DNA from: Candidatus Aenigmatarchaeota archaeon
GTDB lineage: Archaea > Aenigmatarchaeota > Aenigmatarchaeia > CG10238-14 > SCSR01
NCBI GenBank assembly: GCA_016187415.1
Contig: JACPJT010000001.1
Span: 33,965-97,964, forward strand
DNA: 64,000 bases
Direction of reading: 5' to 3'
The first letter of the stretch is position 1, and each line of letters starts with the position of its first letter. Shown one piece after another: positions 52,244-61,937 of the stretch. The notes beneath the pieces are model-generated. The model was not told where the DNA came from. It did not search any database and worked only from the letters and a program-made list of their open reading frames with translations. The position numbers and the translations under genes were made by a program.

Positions 52244-52594
52244 TTACCAATAGTCGAATAATCTTAAATTCACATGTGCAGTAACATTTTCCCAGTATGT
52301 TACTCGTTGGCTCTGAGTGCCGTTGGTGTCCAAGTACGATGGGTTGCATGCAGTAGAGATTGCTATTTTGTACATTATGCATGGGAGGCCGAGATCGTTT
52401 ATTTTTCCATTCACCAGTTTGCGTATTGATTTTTCATCCGGATTTTGATTATCAGTAGCTGGAATATTCGTAAGTTCAAAGACGTAAGGTGAAAAAAGCG
52501 TGCCGTCATCCAAATAGCGTTCCGGTCCAGATTCACGTACTTTGACCATCGAGTGCGCTATATAAGCCATATAGAAAGATGATAAAATATTCAT
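52244..52594 (-). CDS. hypothetical protein
   Basis: 116 residues with no clear motif. The middle has PDEKSIRKLVNGKINDLGLP and the end is aromatic (NVTAHVNLRLFDYW). Between the Rieske gene and uL16 with short gaps, so likely co-transcribed. Confidence 0.5.
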   Translation of the reverse strand: MNILSSFYMAYIAHSMVKVRESGPERYLDDGTLFSPYVFELTNIPATDNQNPDEKSIRKLVNGKINDLGLPCIMYKIAISTACNPSYLDTNGTQSQRVTYWENVTAHVNLRLFDYW

Positions 52595-52602
52595 TTAAGG
52601 AT

Positions 52603-53118
52603 TTACTCTTCGACGACGATTCTCATGGTAACCGGCAATTTCAATGATGCTTTTTTCAGCGATTTTTTTGCGGCCTCGAGGTTATTTCTGTTGACTTTCA
52701 ATGTTATCAACGACTGCCCGACGCCTACCTGCACGGCTTTCGTGGTCGGCTTGCCGAAGGACAGTTTCATTCCTCTTGAATACCTGTCTGCACCGGCACC
52801 TTGAGCGATTGGTTTTTCTCTTATAACTTGGTGCGGAAAAAGCAGGAATCTTATGAAATAATTGTTCGGCATTTTCTTTTCCAGGAAGTTGGTAGCGACG
52901 ATTCTCGAAGCTTCAAGCGCGTTATCGCGTATCTGAGCAGGTTGTTTTGAAACAAGATTTAATGTAGTATCAAAGTTGGTGTTTATGTTGCCTGTGATGA
53001 ATTGGTGTATTTTAAGAGGAGGCATTGTAGGTATGTAGCTCTTGCTTTTTTTTGCGGCGAACCTAGTCCAAGGCCTTTCCACCCTTCTCATCGCCCTTGC
53101 CGGTCTTAGCACTGCCAT
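52603..53118 (-). CDS. rpl10e: ribosomal protein uL16 (L10e)
   Basis: 171 residues of the archaeal L10e form. The N-terminus has RPARAMRRVERPWTRF and the middle has QVIREKPIAQGAGADRYSRGMKLSFGKP, the conserved loop near the peptidyl-transferase centre. AAGTGAT lies four bases before the ATG. Confidence 0.93.
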   Translation of the reverse strand: MAVLRPARAMRRVERPWTRFAAKKSKSYIPTMPPLKIHQFITGNINTNFDTTLNLVSKQPAQIRDNALEASRIVATNFLEKKMPNNYFIRFLLFPHQVIREKPIAQGAGADRYSRGMKLSFGKPTTKAVQVGVGQSLITLKVNRNNLEAAKKSLKKASLKLPVTMRIVVEE

Positions 53119-53151
53119 AAAATCACTTCTTTTAATTGAGTATTTAAGTTT

Positions 53152-53778
53152 TTAAACAATGCCTCTTAATTCCGAAAGTTCGGATATAATAAAATCGGGT
53201 TTTTGCACCGCCAAAATATCTTCTGAATTGTAGCCCCTGGTAATCGCGACCGACATCATGCCCGCCATTTTCGCTGCTTGAATGTCACCAACCATATCGC
53301 CGACATACACAGCATTCCTAGGATCGGTGCCGAATTCTTCGCATAGATAGCGCAGATGAATGCTCTTTTCAAACGCCTCCCCGATGATTCTAGTTATGAA
53401 CTTCGACATGCCGTTTTCAACGGCTTCCTTTCTGACATGGTCTTCTGGTTGGGCGCTCACGACAGCTATCATTTTGCCTTTGCTTGCAATATACTGCATA
53501 ATGTTCACAGAATCAGGATAGACAATTGATTTGGTGTTTTCTATAACTTTTATTAAATTGGTCTCCCACAGTTCTCCTAATTTTTTCGGGTCACCCTCAA
53601 TACCATGACTTTTAAAAATATTTGCCGAATCGATGTTGGACATGAAGGATTTCCATTGGTCGAACGGCATCATGGGCTTTTTGAATACATCGAATATTTT
53701 TGACATCGTCTCGTAAACAGGTCTGCTGTCATCTATTATTGTTCCGCTCCAGTCAAAAACTACCAATCGTATATCCAT
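53152..53778 (-). CDS. HAD-superfamily phosphatase
   Basis: 208 residues. VVFDWSGTI carries the nucleophile Asp (with Trp in place of the usual second Asp spacing), VVSAQPEDH the Ser motif, and VYVGDMVGDIQAAK the metal acid motif. Related to phosphoglycolate phosphatases. Substrate unknown. Confidence 0.85.
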   Translation of the reverse strand: MDIRLVVFDWSGTIIDDSRPVYETMSKIFDVFKKPMMPFDQWKSFMSNIDSANIFKSHGIEGDPKKLGELWETNLIKVIENTKSIVYPDSVNIMQYIASKGKMIAVVSAQPEDHVRKEAVENGMSKFITRIIGEAFEKSIHLRYLCEEFGTDPRNAVYVGDMVGDIQAAKMAGMMSVAITRGYNSEDILAVQKPDFIISELSELRGIV

Positions 53779-53829
53779 AAAATCATGTTTAGTAGAACGT
53801 TTAAATAAGTTAATGACGTTTAATAAATT

Positions 53830-54054
53830 ATGGGAATATCTGCATATTTAAATTCTCCAGATGACTCACCTTATGCAAGTGCGCTAAAAGCCGCTGAGGA
53901 AGGCAATCATATCAGATTTTTGAGAACCTTACCAACAATTAGAGACGCAGAGGTTACTGATTATCTAATAACATATGCAAGAAAACTCACTACATTACCT
54001 GGGCGTACAGGAAAATTGGCAAGAGATACATTGCAGACAATGGGATACATGTAA
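53830..54054 (+). CDS. hypothetical protein
   Basis: 74 residues, leaderless after a gtttaataaa box. Helical and soluble (LLTYARKLTTLPGRTGKLARDTLQ-like). No family recognised. Confidence 0.5.
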   Translation: MGISAYLNSPDDSPYASALKAAEEGNHIRFLRTLPTIRDAEVTDYLITYARKLTTLPGRTGKLARDTLQTMGYM

Positions 54055-54112
54055 ACCGGTTCCATCCAAGGAAATCTACTTAAATATCTAAAAGTCCTTT
54101 TAAAGTATTGTT

Positions 54113-54697
54113 ATGTCAGGAGCAAGCGGATTTCTGTCTGATGTTGATATACGGGAAGCAATAAAAGCGGGCAAGCTTCAGATAACCCCTTTCAAAGACG
54201 AAAGGCTGGGTTCTTGGACATATGATGTAGAATTGGGCAACATATTCAAAACACCGCAGTACAATTCGATAAAATTCATCGATCCTAGGCTGCACCATCC
54301 GGATAACATGTTCCACGTTGTTGAACTGAAGGACGATGAGGAATTTGTTCTACACCCGCACAGGTTCGTTCTGGCCAGCACGAAAGAATACATCAAGCTT
54401 AGCGACGAGGTCGTAAGTCTGCTCGAAGGCAGAAGCTCATTTGCACGCTGGGGAATTGTTCCTCATGTGCAGGCAGGCATAGGCGAACCGGGATGGGAAG
54501 GGCAGTATACTTTGGAAATTCTGAACATGAACGAAGTCCCTGTAATATTGAGGCCCGGCGACGTCATAGCGCAATTATATTTCGCAAAGTTCATCACGCC
54601 GAGCGAAAAACCGTATTACAAAAAAGAAAAGAGCAAATACCAGGGCCAGGTGGGTCCTACGGCAAGCAAGCTTTTCATAGACTTTAAAAAACAATAA
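54113..54697 (+). CDS. dcd: dCTP deaminase/dUTPase-family protein
   Basis: 194 residues. SLLEGRSSFARWGI is the substrate-binding loop and WEGQYTLEILN holds the catalytic Glu region; PGDVIAQLYF is the closing strand. It would convert dCTP to dUTP or dUMP for dTMP synthesis. The usual AGxIDPGF reads AGIGEPGW, so a bifunctional or altered specificity cannot be excluded. Confidence 0.88.
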   Translation: MSGASGFLSDVDIREAIKAGKLQITPFKDERLGSWTYDVELGNIFKTPQYNSIKFIDPRLHHPDNMFHVVELKDDEEFVLHPHRFVLASTKEYIKLSDEVVSLLEGRSSFARWGIVPHVQAGIGEPGWEGQYTLEILNMNEVPVILRPGDVIAQLYFAKFITPSEKPYYKKEKSKYQGQVGPTASKLFIDFKKQ

Positions 54698-54722
54698 TTT
54701 ATATTGTTAAACCCGAAAATTA

Positions 54723-55292
54723 ATGGTTATGAAAGTAATCGGGTTGACGGGCACTATCGGTTCTGGTAAAGATTTTGTAAGAGAAATGCTCGAAAAGAGT
54801 CTTGGCGTGACATCGGTAAGGCTGTCCGACCTGCTTGATACGAGCGTACTGAAAAAGAGAAAAATCACGCTCACGCGAAACATCCAGCAAAATCTCGGTG
54901 ATGAGCTGCGCCAGAAATACGGCACTCATGTGCTTGCCAAAATTGCCGTGGACTTTATGAAGCCGACCGACAAAATCAAAGTTATTGACGGCATAAGGAA
55001 TCCCGGCGAGATAGAATTTCTGAAAAATATGTTCGGAGAAAATTTCGAATTAATAGCGGTCGATGCGCCACAGAAGGTTAGATTCGAACGCGTGGTCAAA
55101 AGAAGCCGCCTCAGTGATCCGAAAACATGGGAGGAGTTTGTAGCAGTAGACGAGCGCGACCAAGGCAAGGACCAGCCGCCATACGGGCAGCAAGTCGGGA
55201 AATGCATTGAGATGGCTGACGTGGTTCTGCAGAATGACGGCACCATGGAAGATTTCCAGAAGAAAGTGGAAGAAATTATAAACACGCTTTGA
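54723..55292 (+). CDS. P-loop kinase, UPF0200/dephospho-CoA-kinase-like
   Basis: 189 residues. GLTGTIGSGKDFV is the Walker A loop; IDGIRNPGEIEFL is the second conserved motif; ADVVLQNDGTMEDF resembles the C-terminal UPF0200 pattern. Probably phosphorylates a nucleotide or cofactor precursor. It lies 25 bases after dcd, so a nucleotide-related substrate is plausible. Confidence 0.8.
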   Translation: MVMKVIGLTGTIGSGKDFVREMLEKSLGVTSVRLSDLLDTSVLKKRKITLTRNIQQNLGDELRQKYGTHVLAKIAVDFMKPTDKIKVIDGIRNPGEIEFLKNMFGENFELIAVDAPQKVRFERVVKRSRLSDPKTWEEFVAVDERDQGKDQPPYGQQVGKCIEMADVVLQNDGTMEDFQKKVEEIINTL

Positions 55293-55367
55293 TTATAAAA
55301 TATCTCCATTTTGAATAGCAAATCAATTCACTGATATTTATTTATTATAAACACTAAATCTGAATAA

Positions 55368-55577
55368 ATGAAAAAGAATAAACCAAAAAATATTTTGATT
55401 GGGGTTTTATTCATTTTAGCTGGGATGGGAGTGATATTCTATAATTTTTACCCGCTTATTACTGGAAGAGAAGGGTACATTTCTATCGGTGTAATACCTT
55501 TAACCGGAATCTTATTAATTATAGTGGGATTGTGGCGCTTGGGTTTAAAATTGGATTTACCTCAAATATATCGCTAA
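55368..55577 (+). CDS. two-segment membrane protein
   Basis: 69 residues with hydrophobic segments at about 9-30 and 40-58, short polar tails. No family recognised. Confidence 0.55.
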   Translation: MKKNKPKNILIGVLFILAGMGVIFYNFYPLITGREGYISIGVIPLTGILLIIVGLWRLGLKLDLPQIYR

Positions 55578-55616
55578 TTTATTGATTATATATCTTTTAT
55601 TTCTCAGTATGAGTTT

Positions 55617-56867
55617 ATGGAACGCTTCAAAGCTTTGAAAGATGCCGACCCAGAGATATTTTCTTCTCATTTAAAGGAATTGGATAAACAAAACAATTCT
55701 CTGCACATGATACCATCTGATAACATAGCTTCGCCCGCTGTACTGGAAGCCTTGTCCATACCAGCACAGAACAGATATGCAGAAGGATATCCGGGAAAAC
55801 GATATTATGGCGGGCAGGAATTCATAGACGAGATAGAAACAGCGGCCATAGAGAGGGCGAAAAAACTTTTTGGCGCGGAGCATGTCAACGTCCAGCCGTA
55901 TTCCGGCTCCACGGCAAACCAGGCGATTTATTTTGCGTTGATGGATCTGCATGACACTTTTCTTGGCATGACTCTCAGCCACGGCGGGCATCTGACGCAT
56001 GGACATTTTGTTAATTTCTCAGGGAAACATTACAATGCAGTTCAATACGGCGTGCGAAAAGATGATGAATTGATAGATTTTGATCAAGTTCGCAGGCTGG
56101 CGCTGGAAAACAAGCCGAAAATAATCCAAGCCGGATATACGGCATACCCGAGGATAATCGACTTCAAACGGTTCAGGGAGATATGCGACGATGTTGGCGC
56201 ATACTTTTTTATCGACATGTCGCACTTTGCCGGTCTTGTAGCTGGCGGCGCTTATCCTTCGCCCATGCCATTCGCGGATGTTGTGATGACAACAACTCAT
56301 AAAACATTGCGCGGTCCCAGAGGCGCCATTATTTTATGTAAACAGGAACTCGCTGAAAAAATCGACAAAGCCGTATTTCCAGGCTTGCAGGGCGGACCGC
56401 ACGAGCATACGATTGCCGCAAAGGCTGTGTGCTTCAAAGAAGCCGTGGAACCAGAATTCAAGGATTACGCCCATCAGATTGTGAAGAACTGCAAAGTATT
56501 GGAAAATATTAAAAATAATTTCAGGCTTGTTTCCGGAGGCACAGATTCACACTTGCTTTTGATCGACCTCCAGCAGAAACTTACAGGCAAGGAAGCGGAG
56601 AAAGCACTGGACGAGTCCGGTATAATTGTCAACAAGAACACAATCCCATTCGATATCCGCAAGCCGTTCGACCCTTCCGGTATAAGATTAGGCACGCCAA
56701 CGCTCACAAGCAGGGGCATGAAAGAAGGTGAAATGAAACTAGTTTCCGATTTGATAATCAGAGTTCTGAGCAATCACAATAATGCAGAAGTCAAGCAAGA
56801 TGTAAGAAAACAAGTGATTGAACTGTGCGCCAAGTTTCCTGTTTATCCAGAGCTTAGCCGAAATTAA
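55617..56867 (+). CDS. glyA: serine hydroxymethyltransferase
   Basis: 416 residues. [20 protein letters not shown] is the folate/PLP signature, [10 protein letters not shown] carries the PLP Lys, and [12 protein letters not shown] the active-site region. It interconverts Ser and Gly with methylene-tetrahydrofolate, the carbon donor for ThyX. Confidence 0.97.
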   Translation: MERFKALKDADPEIFSSHLKELDKQNNSLHMIPSDNIASPAVLEALSIPAQNRYAEGYPGKRYYGGQEFIDEIETAAIERAKKLFGAEHVNVQPYSGSTANQAIYFALMDLHDTFLGMTLSHGGHLTHGHFVNFSGKHYNAVQYGVRKDDELIDFDQVRRLALENKPKIIQAGYTAYPRIIDFKRFREICDDVGAYFFIDMSHFAGLVAGGAYPSPMPFADVVMTTTHKTLRGPRGAIILCKQELAEKIDKAVFPGLQGGPHEHTIAAKAVCFKEAVEPEFKDYAHQIVKNCKVLENIKNNFRLVSGGTDSHLLLIDLQQKLTGKEAEKALDESGIIVNKNTIPFDIRKPFDPSGIRLGTPTLTSRGMKEGEMKLVSDLIIRVLSNHNNAEVKQDVRKQVIELCAKFPVYPELSRN

Positions 56868-56869
56868 AT

Positions 56870-57196
56870 CTATGCGGTATTTTCCCGTTCAGACATTTTC
56901 TGGGCTTTGGAATATGCTATCAAAAAATTCCTATATGTTCTTGTAAATTCCATTCTTGATCGTGGCAATCGGCTTAATAAACCCCGAAATAACGGGGTTG
57001 CGGCACTTGTATAAGCATCGTAGAACATGTCAATATCAGGTCGATGCAATGTTACTGATAAAACACTATCTTCTGTTCTTCCCCTGAAAACAACATCCAA
57101 AGCGCCATCTGATCTCAAGTGGTATTCTACATGCGGTCCGCCTTTAGGGTGTTTTATGCCATTAAGATTCAGAACATATTCCCTTTCAAATTCCAA
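56870..57196 (-). CDS. hypothetical protein
   Basis: 108 residues, convergent with glyA (two-base gap). Beta-rich N-terminal half (VEYHLRSDGALDVVFRGRTEDSVLSVTLH) and a helical end; no family recognised. Confidence 0.5.
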   Translation of the reverse strand: MEFEREYVLNLNGIKHPKGGPHVEYHLRSDGALDVVFRGRTEDSVLSVTLHRPDIDMFYDAYTSAATPLFRGLLSRLPRSRMEFTRTYRNFLIAYSKAQKMSERENTA

Positions 57197-57279
57197 TTAA
57201 TTCGCCTCTTTACAAGATAGCGTAAAATTCTAAGAGATTTAAAGTTGATTGCCGTTATATCCAAACATAAGTGTTCAAT

Positions 57280-57720
57280 ATGGCGATTCCATTAACTTCG
57301 GATTTCCTTATGTTTTCGCTCGGTTTCATAATTCTAAATTTCATACTGGATCTATTTTCAGACAAATTTCTTGGTATAGATGGAACGGATTTTCTGTTTT
57401 TCGCGCCGTGGTTGGCTGGAATACGTTTCGGCATATTTGAAGGCGTCATTCTGGCTGTCGCATTGCTCGTCATACACAGTTTTATGCATATGAAAATCTC
57501 GCGGTTTATTTTATTGTCATTCCCGACACAACTGCTGGCTATAATCTTCGGATACTTTTTTGGAATTAGCGGATTTTGGATTACTCTGGTTGTTTATTAT
57601 TTGGCTTCCACTATTATTACAGCTTTATTGGGAGGATTGGGTGAAGGATATTTCATGTTTATTTTGGCAAATTCGATTACGAACATTATTGCGTTTTTTG
57701 CTTATCTGTTATTGTTTTAA
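57280..57720 (+). CDS. polytopic membrane protein, S-component/MreD-like
   Basis: 146 residues, five or six hydrophobic segments. The ATG at 57280 is chosen over an in-frame GTG nine bases upstream. The pattern is reminiscent of ECF transporter S-components or MreD, but no ligand motif is visible. Confidence 0.6.
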   Translation: MAIPLTSDFLMFSLGFIILNFILDLFSDKFLGIDGTDFLFFAPWLAGIRFGIFEGVILAVALLVIHSFMHMKISRFILLSFPTQLLAIIFGYFFGISGFWITLVVYYLASTIITALLGGLGEGYFMFILANSITNIIAFFAYLLLF

Positions 57721-57782
57721 GGAAACTTTGTCTAAAAGTAACTAACTCAAGGGTTTTATATTTTATTGCATAAACTATAACC

Positions 57783-58607
57783 ATGTCTGATGAATACGAA
57801 CAGCATATTGACTTTGGTCATCATAAAGTAACAGATAGTCATTTTGTAGAAATCTGGGAAAGCACCAAACCTAATAGAATTATAGTGACGGTGCCACATG
57901 ACGGGACGCCAAATTACAAGTGGCCAGATAAACTCAGAAGGATGGGTGTAAGAGGAGGAGATCCTGGTGTCTGGCTAATAGCAATGGATATGATGTTCGA
58001 GCATCCAAAAAGAAAGCGTTATTCGATACAGGATTCAATTAGCGTTGTGCGAGGAACAATCCCTCGCGGACAAGTCGATTTTAATCGCAGCTGGCCAATA
58101 GAGAAAAGCTATTACAAATATCAGCGGTCACAATCAGCTTTAGAAAATCCCCGCTATATTTCGGTGTATAACCATTTTCATAACAATGTCGCCCGCCTTA
58201 TTGAGCGGGGGATTGATACTTACGGTCGTTCAGAATGCTTATTAATTGATTTGCATGGTTTCAGTGAGCAACCAGACTATGCGCCTAAATGTGGATACGA
58301 TTTAATACTTGGTACAGGTAACAGACAAACAATTTTCTATCACGATGTCGATATGCTTATGGGTAGTTTTTTTAGTCGTTTGGACTATACAGTTTTTGTA
58401 CCTGAAGATAAACCGGGAAAAGGTCATCGGGAAGATAGATACAACGCCGATTTCATTACTCGAGGCTATGCCGAGCGATACCAAGTTAATGCTATACAAC
58501 TGGAAACTGCACACAAATTCCGAGATAGAAAGGGAGGTGCACTAATTGGACCTAAACTCTCGAGAGATTTGGTAAGGTTTTTTGGACAATACTTTAATGG
58601 CAAGTAA
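57783..58607 (+). CDS. N-formylglutamate-amidohydrolase-fold protein
   Basis: 274 residues. VTVPHDG, VDFNRSWP, LIDLHGFSEQ, YDLILGTGNRQT and IQLE follow the metal-site blocks of the N-formylglutamate amidohydrolase/ zinc-carboxypeptidase-like family. It probably hydrolyses an amide bond; the substrate is not deducible. Codon use is A/T-rich relative to the flanking ThyX gene. Confidence 0.75.
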   Translation: MSDEYEQHIDFGHHKVTDSHFVEIWESTKPNRIIVTVPHDGTPNYKWPDKLRRMGVRGGDPGVWLIAMDMMFEHPKRKRYSIQDSISVVRGTIPRGQVDFNRSWPIEKSYYKYQRSQSALENPRYISVYNHFHNNVARLIERGIDTYGRSECLLIDLHGFSEQPDYAPKCGYDLILGTGNRQTIFYHDVDMLMGSFFSRLDYTVFVPEDKPGKGHREDRYNADFITRGYAERYQVNAIQLETAHKFRDRKGGALIGPKLSRDLVRFFGQYFNGK

Positions 58608-58629
58608 ATATCAAATCGAAGAATTAAAT

Positions 58630-60348
58630 CTATTTCGCACCCAACGTTTTCTTCTTCACAGCAATTCTGATTTCCGATTCCAATCTGCCCAACGGTCTGT
58701 CATTCATGTCTACAAATTTCATGTGTTCCGCAACTATCGGGTGCAGTTCTTTTACTTTAAGGAACATGTTCTGAACCAATTTCCTATAGTCCGGATGACC
58801 GCCGGGAACTGTCCTCAGTTCGCACAAATGGAAAAACTGCCGTGCATTCAGTTTGTAATACCACCTTGTATTGAACCCGAACGTTACGACATACTGCGAT
58901 TGGAATGGCAGAATAGGATGCAGTCTGTTGAACAGCTCGACAACTTGGCGCATTTTATTTTCATAATCGTCATCGATCCCGATTTCTTTATACTCCTTTC
59001 TCATGTTGTACCCAAGATTCACCGTAAAGTTCTGCCTCTCCTGTGTGCAGATTCTGTGCCTCTGTATGTCCCGGAATATACCAACCCTCCCGTTCAGGTC
59101 AAACAAATATTCAACATTCTCAAATGCCCTGCCGGGTTTGTATCTGCGGTTCGTCCTGTCTCCCACATAAGTGGCGATTAATTTTTTCCTCTCGTCTGCA
59201 GAAAGCTTGCCAGCGTATTCTATCAGCTGCGTCAATGAGTGGCCGCGGCTGAATTTGTAAAGTATTGTGGCGGTCAAAATGATCTGCGCTATTTCATCCG
59301 GGTTTTCTGAGTCTTTTCCCGTATATCCGACCAGTTTCACCTGTTCTTCAACGTCTTTCAGTCCAACGTCTTTCAGAATTTCACTCGACATGTTGAAGGA
59401 GTTATGATTCTTGTTTCTGAGAAATTCCTGGAATGACAGGCCGTGCTTTTCTGGCACCCGCTTTATCAACGACGGCACAAGCTTGTACATCTCTGTAAAA
59501 ACCTGTTTGCCGATCCATCTGCATTCGGCCAAAGGCGATGACAGCATTTTCAGCGTCATGTATTCGTAAGATCGGGCATTCATATTCATTCCAACATGCG
59601 TCAAAGTCGACATCGGCAGATAATCTCTCATCAAATCCAATGCGTTCGCCTTCACAGAATTCTCATACGCCCTTCTCAAGTCAGTTTCTGTTATGCCGTA
59701 TTTCTCTTCAACATCTTTGTTCAATTCAGAGATTTTGATTACAATGTCGCCGATTCTAAATCCCTGCGCTTCAAACGGGTTCAGGTCGCCCATGTATTTT
59801 ATCATAGCATTCATATTTTTGACATAAGATTCAAACAATCCTTTCATCAGGTTCAGGTAATCGTCGCCGTATTGGGAATTCAGTATATCCGGATCCTTGT
59901 AAAACAGGAAATCACCGTTCGGCAAGGTCTTATCGAAAAACACATAGCGCGTAGATTTTTCTATGTACGAGCCCAGTCTCGATTCTTCTATTTCCTTTGC
60001 GGCAAGATTGGAGACAAACTCGCACGAAACAGGCAATCCGCCGGACATTTCCTGTATGGAATCGTCTCCATAATCAACCAGCCACGACTCGAAAAATTCC
60101 CTTCCCCTGTCCTTGTTCGGCAGGAATTCCTTCAAGAAAAGTTTCTTTCCGGTGAAAGATGTCCTGCTGTATCTGGATAACAGTGCGCCAATCTGTTCTG
60201 GTGTCAAGTCGTTGCCGATCTTCCATGCGAAGACATTGTTGTCTATTGTGGTAACGAACTTTGACAATGTCTGTGCTTCTTCATCAGTAAAATCTTCGAC
60301 AGGGACACCTTGGTCATTCTCCCAGAATTTCAATGTTGTTGCGGGCAC
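58630..60348 (-). CDS. thyX: tandem ThyX-like flavin-dependent thymidylate synthase
   Basis: 572 residues, about twice the length of classic ThyX. Two related halves are visible: the first with YLPMSTLTHVGMNMNARSYEYM lacks the RHR motif, the second with FRDIQRHRICTQERQNFTV has it. So only the C-terminal half is predicted to bind substrate in the usual way. Uses methylene-THF, NADPH and FAD to convert dUMP to dTMP. SHMT and dCTP deaminase genes are nearby but not in one operon. Confidence 0.88.
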   Translation of the reverse strand: MPATTLKFWENDQGVPVEDFTDEEAQTLSKFVTTIDNNVFAWKIGNDLTPEQIGALLSRYSRTSFTGKKLFLKEFLPNKDRGREFFESWLVDYGDDSIQEMSGGLPVSCEFVSNLAAKEIEESRLGSYIEKSTRYVFFDKTLPNGDFLFYKDPDILNSQYGDDYLNLMKGLFESYVKNMNAMIKYMGDLNPFEAQGFRIGDIVIKISELNKDVEEKYGITETDLRRAYENSVKANALDLMRDYLPMSTLTHVGMNMNARSYEYMTLKMLSSPLAECRWIGKQVFTEMYKLVPSLIKRVPEKHGLSFQEFLRNKNHNSFNMSSEILKDVGLKDVEEQVKLVGYTGKDSENPDEIAQIILTATILYKFSRGHSLTQLIEYAGKLSADERKKLIATYVGDRTNRRYKPGRAFENVEYLFDLNGRVGIFRDIQRHRICTQERQNFTVNLGYNMRKEYKEIGIDDDYENKMRQVVELFNRLHPILPFQSQYVVTFGFNTRWYYKLNARQFFHLCELRTVPGGHPDYRKLVQNMFLKVKELHPIVAEHMKFVDMNDRPLGRLESEIRIAVKKKTLGAK

Positions 60349-60397
60349 AAAGTTTAGATAAATTTTAAACTATTAATTCTTGCAAACTTCGGAAACA

Positions 60398-60443
60398 TTT
60401 ATATACCGCAATTCAATTACAATTATTGGAGGTGCAAATAAAG
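60398..60443 (+). promoter_or_regulatory. TATA box and Shine-Dalgarno of histone-fold gene
   Basis: tttatata (60398-60405) is followed by GGAGGTG (60428-60434) nine bases before the ATG at 60444, one of the strongest ribosome-binding sites in the window. Most other genes here are leaderless or use AGTGAT. Confidence 0.65.
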
Positions 60444-60608
60444 ATGGCATTATGTGTCAAATCTGCTGTAAGATCCCAGCTAAAGGGAATGCGAGCAGGC
60501 GGAGATTTCTTCAAGGAATTGGACAACAAAATCGGCTGGAAAGTCAAGCGTGCTATAGAAAGAGCAAAAGCCAACGGAAGAAAGACTCTGCGAGCATGCG
60601 ATTTATAA
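60444..60608 (+). CDS. short histone-fold (DUF1931-like) protein
   Basis: 54 residues: CVKSAVRSQLKGMRAGGDFFKELDNKIGWKVKRAIERAKANGRKTLRACDL. The RAKANGRKT...DL ending is the histone-fold signature. It is shorter than the ~65-residue archaeal histones because one end is clipped, and likely dimerises. High expression is expected from its ribosome-binding site. Confidence 0.8.
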   Translation: MALCVKSAVRSQLKGMRAGGDFFKELDNKIGWKVKRAIERAKANGRKTLRACDL

Positions 60609-60694
60609 GCGTCAGGGTCTAACGATTCAATTTTTTTTCTTTTATCTTTTCAAGTTTTCCAAAGGCTTAAATCTCTATCGTTTCTTTTAAATCT

Positions 60695-61936
60695 ATGTCA
60701 AATGTGATAGAGGAGATACAAGATTCTAGAAATATCATAAGTTACGGCAGGGCGGTTTACAGCGCGGCAAAAACAGTAGTCCAAAAATATGCCGAAGGAT
60801 ACGACGCTCTAATAAATCCCAGTAGGGGTGCAAATCCAATAGCTAGGGGCATTTTCAATACAATACACTATATGGCTCGTTCTGAGTGTCATGGTGTTGA
60901 TAAACAGGCCGCTAGAAGGCTTGCAGACAATATGTACTTTGGCGTCAGGGAGAACCCTAACCATTCTTTCCCTTTTGTTCCAATTCCATTGACTGCTGAC
61001 ATAAACCTTTCAAATGAAGATCTAAGGCCATACGGCTGGGCATTCGACCAAATAATAGACGATATGCGATTATACGGCGCAAATTTCATTCGAACCCTTT
61101 CTTACAGGCCTGAAAAAAGGCAATCTCACATGGAATTTCGTTTATTATCTTGGATTTTCTCAGAGTTGGAAAACCGTCCAGAAGTAAGCCAGTTCTATGA
61201 AAGTTTGCCCCCAATAAAAAGACCAATATTTATTGATACTGCTCTTTCAGGCAGAGCTTCGCGTACAATAATAGAAGGCTTTGGTGACGCTCCAATATAT
61301 TCAATAGTTTTTGCGGATAAAAGTAAGAAATTACGCGAGCACAATGCAAAATTTTTCCAAAAAAAATTATATTCAAGCGACGGGTTGAAAATAATACCGA
61401 TGAGAAGAATAGTTAGCGAAGATCAGGGGGCTGCTTTGTTAGGTTTATATGCTGTGTTTTACCCCCAGATATTGCTGAGAGTTAGAGAGATGTTAACAGA
61501 AAGAGAATTGTATCCATACGCATCAGCGGTGACATGGCATGATATAGAAAAATCCAAGCAAGATTTTGCACGCCCATACCAGGAAACGTTTGCAAGTTTT
61601 ATGGGTCTTATAAGTAAAACGGCCGAGATGATGTGCAAAGTTGAGGGCAGATTCGGCGATATAGAACAAGAGTCAGATGATTCAACACTTAACGACGGAC
61701 TTGACCCCGAAGAACGAGCCGTTTTACAGACTGGCATAAATTCAGTTTTTAGTAGAATAACAGGTTATAAGGTGCCAAGAACCGAATCGTCGGTAACAAT
61801 TAAAAAAGATTTGATATTTTTACCCGATAAAACCGATACGAGTGAAACGCATTCGCATGTTGTGCAAGTTTGGTTGCCAGAAACCTATCTTGAAAAGAAA
61901 ATGCAAGACCTTCAAATTAGATTATTCGGAAATTGA
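60695..61936 (+). CDS. hypothetical protein, weak PRTase-like motif
   Basis: 413 residues, soluble. RPIFIDTALSGRASRTIIEGFGDAPIYSIVFADK (about 187-220) is reminiscent of a phosphoribosyltransferase PRPP loop, but the usual double Asp reads DT. Long helical N- and C-terminal parts are unrecognised. Leaderless; convergent with DUF1512. Confidence 0.55.
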   Translation: MSNVIEEIQDSRNIISYGRAVYSAAKTVVQKYAEGYDALINPSRGANPIARGIFNTIHYMARSECHGVDKQAARRLADNMYFGVRENPNHSFPFVPIPLTADINLSNEDLRPYGWAFDQIIDDMRLYGANFIRTLSYRPEKRQSHMEFRLLSWIFSELENRPEVSQFYESLPPIKRPIFIDTALSGRASRTIIEGFGDAPIYSIVFADKSKKLREHNAKFFQKKLYSSDGLKIIPMRRIVSEDQGAALLGLYAVFYPQILLRVREMLTERELYPYASAVTWHDIEKSKQDFARPYQETFASFMGLISKTAEMMCKVEGRFGDIEQESDDSTLNDGLDPEERAVLQTGINSVFSRITGYKVPRTESSVTIKKDLIFLPDKTDTSETHSHVVQVWLPETYLEKKMQDLQIRLFGN

Positions 61937-61937
61937 A

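Noticed and set aside
59596-60180. Long open frame antisense to ThyX
   Set aside because: Shadow of the ThyX reading frame; no recognisable domain or start signal.
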